From positions 1 through 16,515 of the forward strand of contig CAYLUS010000044.1 in the NCBI GenBank assembly GCA_964386975.1: a stretch of 16,515 nucleotides of DNA. Reading direction: 5' to 3'. Every line of letters starts with the position of its first letter. The stretch's first letter is position 1. The notes beneath the pieces are model-generated. The model was not told the DNA's origin. It was given only the letters and a program-made list of their open reading frames with translations, and ran no database searches. Of this stretch, positions 1 to 4,258 are shown in pieces. The translations under genes were made by a program, and so were the position numbers. Source of the DNA: UBA6136 sp964386975. GTDB lineage: Bacteria; Pseudomonadota; Gammaproteobacteria; Methylococcales; Methylococcaceae.

Positions 1-13
1 TCGCGCTCTCCTT

Positions 14-33
14 CCTCCCCATGAATGGGGAGG
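14..33 (+). repeat. Perfect hairpin at left edge, possible end of an IS200/IS605-like element
   Basis: An 8-bp perfect stem (14-21 with 26-33) closes a TGAA loop and is followed by GTTTGACG. One frame is open from the window edge and ends inside the hairpin with residues SFLPMNGEV and a TGA stop at 36-38. Subterminal hairpins of this kind, overlapping or following the end of tnpB, are typical of IS200/IS605/IS1341-type elements, so this could be the right end of such an element lying to the left. No transposase sequence is visible. An ordinary transcription terminator for an upstream gene is the main alternative, although the T-run is only three bases. Confidence 0.35.
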
Positions 34-114
34 TTTGACGCGCTTCCCGATCAATCGCGCGAACCCCAACATCAATGGGAGTGAATCAGATTGAATGGCA
101 AGAATGTTTGATCC

Positions 115-168
115 GTCACGCATAAAACGTGACGCTGGATCTGCGCGGATTACGCATAAGTGGTGACG
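115..168. repeat. Inverted repeat plus imperfect direct repeat
   Basis: GTCACG (115-120) and CGTGAC (128-133) form an inverted repeat around a 7-base AT-rich centre. A 16-base motif starting CGCATAA and ending GTGACG occurs at 119-134 and again at 153-168, with 13 of 16 bases identical and a 34-bp period. Repeated binding sites like these occur at transposon ends (several IS families carry tandem end repeats) or as regulator sites. Nothing else in 38-250 looks coding. Confidence 0.5.
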
Positions 169-259
169 ACAGGACAAGCGTTTCAGCTGGAGTGAGTCTT
201 GATGCCCCCTTGAGGATAAGCCTTGAAGAACCGATTCATCCCTGATAGGGTGCTAAAAA

Positions 260-277
260 TGATGCGGAATTGCATCA
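260..277. promoter_or_regulatory. Candidate VapBC operator palindrome upstream of vapB
   Basis: TGATGC (260-265) and GCATCA (272-277) form a perfect 6-bp inverted repeat around a 6-bp spacer. It ends 22 bases before the vapB start codon and overlaps a TAAAAAT stretch (254-260) that could be a -10 element. VapB antitoxins usually bind inverted repeats at their own promoter with VapC as co-repressor, so an autoregulatory operator is the natural reading. A GGAG ribosome-binding site lies at 289-292, seven bases before the ATG. Confidence 0.4.
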
Positions 278-299
278 ATAACTATGCTGGAGAAATATA

Positions 300-494
300 A
301 TGCGAACGACAGTTACCATAGAGGATGAACTCTACGAAAAAGCCTTGGCGATGGCTGAACCGGGTATGGAGAAATCTGAACTCTTCAGGGAAGCGATCAA
401 GACATTTGTCCGCATTCAAGCGGCAAAGCGGCTGGCTGCCCTTGGAGGTTCAATGCCAGATATAAAGGATGTTCCCCGTAGACGAGAACTCTGA
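300..494 (+). CDS. vapB: VapB-family antitoxin
   Basis: This 64-residue protein begins MRTTVTIEDELYEKALAMA, the short beta-strand plus helices (ribbon-helix-helix-like) start of the VapB antitoxins that act as homodimeric DNA-binding proteins. The C-terminal part (about residues 40-64: LGGSMPDI, then the basic PRRREL) fits the flexible tail that wraps the toxin active site. The start is well supported by GGAG seven bases upstream. The stop lies directly before the PIN-domain gene, so the two genes are co-transcribed and probably translationally linked. By family, the protein neutralises VapC and represses its own operon. The position between a possible insertion-sequence end and a tRNA gene suits an acquired module, but this is inference. 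Confidence 0.85.
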   Translation: MRTTVTIEDELYEKALAMAEPGMEKSELFREAIKTFVRIQAAKRLAALGGSMPDIKDVPRRREL

Positions 495-496
495 CC

Positions 497-880
497 TTGA
501 TGGATGTTCTCGTCGACACCTCTGTATGGATTGACCATTTTCGTAACGGCAACGGAGGTTTGATTAAATTGTTAACGCTTGATCACGCGCTCACCCATCC
601 TATGGTGATTGGGGAAATAGCATGTGGCACTCCTCCAGCACCTCGAACTCAAACATTGGCCAACATCGGCTTACTCAGGCGCAGCCATCAGGCGAGCATT
701 GCGGAGGTCTCAGATTTTATTGAGCGAGAGAGGCTCTACGGTCTTGGATGTGGGTTGGTGGATTTGTCTCTCCTTGCCTCAACCCTTATCACACCCAAAA
801 CCCAGCTCTGGACACTCGATAAGCGACTAGAAGAGATAGCGGCCCATTTCAACGTTTCTTATGGTCAGTTATGGCACTAA
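497..880 (+). CDS. vapC: VapC-family PIN-domain ribonuclease toxin
   Basis: A complete PIN-domain protein. The start is either TTG at 497 or ATG at 500; the ATG gives MDVLVDTSVWIDHFR, the usual family N-terminus (126 residues). Numbered from that ATG, the acidic metal-binding residues are all present: D6 in VDTSVW, E39 in IGEIACG, D88 in GLVDLSLLAS and D107 in WTLDKRL. VapC toxins are Mg/Mn-dependent endoribonucleases that cut tRNA or rRNA and stop translation when not bound by VapB. The gene follows vapB by two to five bases. With all four acidic residues intact the toxin is predicted to be active, so the antitoxin should be needed. The RNA target cannot be read from the sequence. Confidence 0.9.
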   Translation: MMDVLVDTSVWIDHFRNGNGGLIKLLTLDHALTHPMVIGEIACGTPPAPRTQTLANIGLLRRSHQASIAEVSDFIERERLYGLGCGLVDLSLLASTLITPKTQLWTLDKRLEEIAAHFNVSYGQLWH

Positions 881-1231
881 TCCAGACTATAAGTCAGAGG
901 CTGATCTCTGTGACGATGACCTCCAGCATCTCTTGAGTCGCTATCTGGCTGCGAAGGGGTCAGAAGCTGATCCTGAAGGAAGGGGTCTGGCACATCCGAT
1001 GCCTATCAATCGCCATACCCGGTCGGGTATTAGGATGTGGCATCAGTTCCTTGGATCGTCGGACAGAGGTAGGTGACTACCTGGGAGTCCAGGGCGAAAA
1101 GCAGAAGTGGGGCAATGGAAAGTTTCACGGGCGGCTCCGGTTGAGTTGCGGGGTGCGTTCAACCTGACTTCTGGGGATGGCCCCAAAAATGACCCAAAAT
1201 CTTATGAAGGCCCAGCGTTTGCTGGTGATTG
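881..1231. other. Gene-free stretch between vapC and the 3' end of tRNA-Leu
   Basis: About 350 bases without a recognisable gene. A 71-codon frame at 861-1076 overlaps the end of vapC and resembles no family I know. Small structures are visible: a near-perfect palindrome ATACCCG-GT-CGGGTAT at 1015-1030, and a CCAGC/GCTGG hairpin at 1212-1225 just beyond the tRNA 3' end. The latter is not followed by a clear T-run on the tRNA strand. The region lies on the 3' side of a tRNA gene, a common place for integrated DNA, but no integrase or att duplication is visible. Confidence 0.5.
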
Positions 1232-1318
1232 TGGTGCCGGAGGTCGGAATCGAACCGACACTAGGTTTCCCTAACCAGATTTTGAGTCTGGCGCGTCTAC
1301 CAGTTTCGCCACTCCGGC
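1232..1318 (-). tRNA. tRNA-Leu, anticodon CAA
   Basis: On the minus strand an 87-nt class II tRNA can be folded. The acceptor stem GCCGGAG (1312-1318) pairs with CTCCGGC (1236-1242). The discriminator base is A, and an encoded CCA lies at 1232-1234. The anticodon stem CCAGA/TCTGG holds loop CTCAAAA, giving anticodon CAA at 1282-1284, which reads leucine UUG. The T-arm contains GGTTCGATTCC, and a long variable arm is present, as expected for tRNA-Leu. The D-loop sequence GCGAAACTGGTAGACGC closely resembles E. coli tRNA-Leu(CAA). The gene is divergent from queA. Confidence 0.96.
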
Positions 1319-1328
1319 CCAAACGGAC

Positions 1329-1334
1329 ATCATA
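1329..1334 (-). promoter_or_regulatory. Probable -10 element of the tRNA-Leu promoter
   Basis: Reading the minus strand, TATGAT lies ten bases before the tRNA 5' end, where a sigma-70 -10 hexamer would give a very short leader. No good -35 hexamer is seen at 16-18 bases spacing. The call rests on the -10 match and its position only. Confidence 0.35.
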
Positions 1335-1437
1335 TCCCAATTAGCGTGATCGCTCTAGTATCGAACTGGAACCGTGGGCGCTGTCGGAATTTTCTGGTGT
1401 CTTGAACTGCCACTGACTATGGCATGATAACGGCGAG

Positions 1438-2469
1438 ATGCTAAAAAGTGATTTTGATTTTGATTTGCCGGAAACCCTGATTGCTCAGGCGCCGCTTGAG
1501 AGTCGGAGCGACTCCAGGCTGTTGGTCCTCGAGGCTGGGCAGCCCTTGCGAGATCTTCACTTTAAGAGCGTGCTTGAACTCTTAAACCCGGGAGACCTGC
1601 TCATCCTCAATGACACCCGAGTCATTCCCGCGCGACTTTACGGCAACAAGGTGAGCGGTGGCCGAGTTGAAATTCTGATAGAGCGGCTCCTGGATGCGCA
1701 TTCGGCACTGGTTCATCTCAGAGCGAGCAAATCACCCAAGACCGGTGCCCGCATCTTGCTTGATGGGGGCTTTTGCTGCGAGGTGATCGACCGCAAGGAT
1801 GCATTCTTTGTGGTCCGGTTTGATATCGAAACTCCCGTTTTACAGGTTTTAGAGGCGGTCGGGCACATGCCTTTGCCGCCCTACATCGATCGAGCGGATA
1901 CTGCGACCGACCGCGAGCGTTATCAGACCGTGTTTTCGGCGACACCGGGGGCGGTGGCCGCACCGACCGCAGGACTTCATTTTGATAGGAATCTCCTTGA
2001 AGCAATGCAAAAAAAGGGGATTGACCAGGCCACCATTACTCTGCATGTTGGCAGTGGCACATTCCTTCCGGTGCGCGTGGACAATCTGGATGAGCATCAG
2101 ATACATGCAGAAATCTGCCATGTATCGCCTGAAACCGTCAGCCGGATTGGGGCGGTCAAATCTCGCGGAGGACGGGTGGTAGCGGTCGGGACAACCGTGG
2201 TCAGGGCACTTGAGACTGCGGCCGGTGGCGGTACCTTGAGCCCCTTCCATGGGGAAACTCGCATCTTCATACAGCCGGGCTATGAGTTCCAGGTAGTCGA
2301 TGCTCTTGTGACCAATTTCCACCTGCCTGAATCCACCTTGCTGGCTCTGGTTTCGGCATTTGGTGGCCATCGGGCGGTGATGGCCGCGTATGCCCATGCC
2401 GTCCGTGAAAAGTATCGATTTTTTAGTTACGGTGATGCCATGTTTCTGACGCGCCAGAGGATGCCCTGA
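1438..2469 (+). CDS. queA: S-adenosylmethionine:tRNA ribosyltransferase-isomerase
   Basis: QueA transfers and isomerises the ribosyl part of S-adenosylmethionine onto 7-aminomethyl-7-deazaguanine in the wobble position of tRNA-Asp, -Asn, -His and -Tyr, giving epoxyqueuosine. The 343-residue length matches the family (about 340-356). Family blocks are clear: FDFDLPETLIAQAP (6-19), GDLLILNDTRVIPARL (52-67), MPLPPYIDR (about 144-152), AAPTAGLHF (about 174-182) and HVGSGTFLPV (about 203-212). The ATG at 1438 is the only start that fits the N-terminus; no well-spaced ribosome-binding site precedes it. The usual partner tgt is not adjacent; instead queA overlaps the HIT gene by one base (TGATG), so the downstream genes are probably coupled to it. 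Confidence 0.97.
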   Translation: MLKSDFDFDLPETLIAQAPLESRSDSRLLVLEAGQPLRDLHFKSVLELLNPGDLLILNDTRVIPARLYGNKVSGGRVEILIERLLDAHSALVHLRASKSPKTGARILLDGGFCCEVIDRKDAFFVVRFDIETPVLQVLEAVGHMPLPPYIDRADTATDRERYQTVFSATPGAVAAPTAGLHFDRNLLEAMQKKGIDQATITLHVGSGTFLPVRVDNLDEHQIHAEICHVSPETVSRIGAVKSRGGRVVAVGTTVVRALETAAGGGTLSPFHGETRIFIQPGYEFQVVDALVTNFHLPESTLLALVSAFGGHRAVMAAYAHAVREKYRFFSYGDAMFLTRQRMP

Positions 2470-2906
2470 TGAATAGGGGTTTTGAGCTGCATCCACGTCT
2501 GTCTGCAGATACGCTTGTTCTTGGCGATTTTCCTCTGTGTCGAGTCTTGCTGATGAATGAGCGGCGTTACCCCTGGTTCATTCTGGTGCCAACGATTCCT
2601 GATTTGGTCGAAATCACCGATCTTTCGAACGACGATCAGTGTCGCTTGATCCTCGAGGCATCCGCGCTGTCACGGCAGATCCAAGCAAAGCTATTGGTTC
2701 ATAAGGTCAATGTTGCCACCATCGGTAACCTGGTCAGCCAGCTTCACCTTCATGTGATCGGCCGGTTCCGAGAGGATGCTGCCTGGCCCCATCCGGTATG
2801 GGGCCGTTTGCCGCCTGAGCCCTATGTACCAACGGAACATGTGAATTTCATCACTCGACTGGAACTCCATTCGATGGACGGGTTTTCCCCCAAGGACTGG
2901 CTCTGA
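2469..2906 (+). CDS. HIT-family nucleotide hydrolase (diadenosine polyphosphate hydrolase-like)
   Basis: A 145-residue histidine-triad-superfamily protein. Recognisable parts are CRVLLMNERRYPWFILVP (24-41), the KVNVATIGN block (79-87) and the catalytic-loop signature QLHLHVIGR (91-99). The first histidine of the canonical H-x-H-x-H triad is Q91, while H93 and H95 are kept. This Q form is, from memory, usual in a proteobacterial HIT subfamily, so it need not mean inactivity. Members hydrolyse or transfer nucleotides from substrates such as Ap4A or adenylated amines; the substrate here is unknown. The start overlaps the queA stop and the stop overlaps the next ATG, each by one base, which indicates a tight operon. 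Confidence 0.88.
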   Translation: MNRGFELHPRLSADTLVLGDFPLCRVLLMNERRYPWFILVPTIPDLVEITDLSNDDQCRLILEASALSRQIQAKLLVHKVNVATIGNLVSQLHLHVIGRFREDAAWPHPVWGRLPPEPYVPTEHVNFITRLELHSMDGFSPKDWL

Positions 2907-3160
2907 TGGAGTGTCGCCCACAATGCGGGGCCTGCTGCATTGCGCTTTCGATATCGAGCCCGATCCCGGGGATGCCCAATGGCAAGGCAGCCGGCCAACC
3001 CTGCAGTCAGCTTTCAAGCGATCATCGGTGTCTGATCTTCGGTCAGCCGGAACGCCCCGCATGCTGCTCAGGGCTCAAGCCAGAGCCAGAGATGTGTGGG
3101 GAGGACCGACACCATGCGCTGCGCTGGATTGCTTGGCTTGAAGAGGTCACCCAGCCTTGA
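2906..3160 (+). CDS. YkgJ-like cysteine-cluster protein
   Basis: A small protein (84 residues) beginning MECRPQCGACCIA, which gives the C-x3-C-x2-C-C cluster (C3, C7, C10, C11) typical of the YkgJ/CxxCxxCC family thought to bind zinc or an iron-sulfur centre. Further cysteines are C33, C42, C53, C54 and C64, in CSQLSSDHRC, RPACC and MCGE, matching the family's C-terminal half. The biochemical role of the family is not established. It is the third gene of a coupled set after queA and the HIT protein. Its TGA (3158-3160) directly abuts the stop of alr on the other strand, leaving no space for a dedicated terminator. Confidence 0.85.
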   Translation: MECRPQCGACCIALSISSPIPGMPNGKAAGQPCSQLSSDHRCLIFGQPERPACCSGLKPEPEMCGEDRHHALRWIAWLEEVTQP

Positions 3161-4258
3161 TCAGGTTTCTATGACCTGAACGCGGCGGGTAATGCCGCAA
3201 ACCAGATTGTAGGGGATGGTGTTGGCATATTCAGCGATCAGTTCCACCGGGAGTCCCTCGCCCCAGAGGGTAACCAGATCCCCGATCCGCGCCTCAGGGC
3301 AGTCTGTAAGATCGAGGGTGATCATGTCCATGGACACCCGGCCTGCGAGTGGTACCTGTTGCCCCCGCACCAAAACTGGAGTTCCGGAGCGTGCCTGGCG
3401 TGGGTAGCCATCCCCATAGCCAATGGCCGCGACGCCGAGCCGGGTCTTACGTCCAGCCACCCAGTCACCACCATAGCCAACACGGGTCCCGGACTCGATG
3501 TCCTTGATGCTGATGAGACGAGATCTTAAGGTCATGACCGGCTTGAGCCCCTCTTGCGGTCCTGTTTTTCCGGGAAAAGGAGAAATTCCATATAGAATGA
3601 TACCCGGTCGGACCCATTCCGAATGCGCTTCTTCCCATCCCAAGATCCCGGCTGAGTTGGCAATCCCGCACTCACCTTCAAGGTCCTCGGTCAACTCTCG
3701 AAAGCGGCTGATTTGCCGGATTGTTTGAGGGTCATCCAGGCAATCGGCATTTGCCAGATGTGACATCAGGGCAATGGGTCCTTGAACTGTTTTGCAAGCG
3801 TTCAAGCGTTTGATTAGGGGTCCGACTTCCTCAGGATGAACTCCGAGTCGGCTCATGCCGGTGTCTACCTTTAACCAGACCTTGAGGGGATAGCCACGAA
3901 CCCGGTTTTCAAGGAGTTCGACCTGCCAGGCGGAGTGAACGACGGGTTCCAGTGCCAGCCGCCCATAGATTGGCAACTCATCTTGGTCAAAGAACCCCTG
4001 AAGCACGGCGATGCTCTGCGTAAATCCGGCTTTCCGAAGTTCAATGGCTTCCTGTGTTCTTGCTACGGCAAAGGCGTCTGACTTCTGAAGTCCGCCAGCG
4101 ACCCGAATCAGACCGTGCCCATAGGCATTGGCCTTGATGACGGACATGACCTTGGCCCTAGGCGCAATTGATTTGACCTTGCGAAGGTTTTCCCTCAGGG
4201 CACCAATGTTGATCAGCGCATGCGCGACCCGGCTGGGGTCAGTAAGACTCACCGGCAT
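3161..4258 (-). CDS. alr: Alanine racemase
   Basis: A PLP-dependent fold-III racemase converting L-alanine to D-alanine for peptidoglycan. With the ATG at 4258 the protein has 365 residues. K42 in SVIKANAYGHG is the PLP lysine, Y262 in VGYGGDW the catalytic tyrosine, and AIGYGDGYPR (278-287) and GRVSMDM (306-312) are family blocks. The frame stays open upstream to a TTG at 4300, but that adds 14 unconserved residues inside dnaB and has no ribosome-binding site, so ATG 4258 is preferred. Even so the gene overlaps the dnaB stop by 20 bp, so translation is probably coupled. The dnaB-alr order is classical in Gammaproteobacteria. The product acts in the cytoplasm. Confidence 0.96.
   Translation of the reverse strand: MPVSLTDPSRVAHALINIGALRENLRKVKSIAPRAKVMSVIKANAYGHGLIRVAGGLQKSDAFAVARTQEAIELRKAGFTQSIAVLQGFFDQDELPIYGRLALEPVVHSAWQVELLENRVRGYPLKVWLKVDTGMSRLGVHPEEVGPLIKRLNACKTVQGPIALMSHLANADCLDDPQTIRQISRFRELTEDLEGECGIANSAGILGWEEAHSEWVRPGIILYGISPFPGKTGPQEGLKPVMTLRSRLISIKDIESGTRVGYGGDWVAGRKTRLGVAAIGYGDGYPRQARSGTPVLVRGQQVPLAGRVSMDMITLDLTDCPEARIGDLVTLWGEGLPVELIAEYANTIPYNLVCGITRRVQVIET

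Noticed and set aside
861..1076. 71-codon frame overlapping the vapC end
   Set aside because: It has no recognisable motif and starts inside vapC in another frame; described only as part of a gene-free stretch.
1849..2496. 215-codon open frame on the minus strand
   Set aside because: It lies entirely antisense to queA and its HIT-gene junction, with no family resemblance and no ribosome-binding site; the + strand gene is unambiguous.
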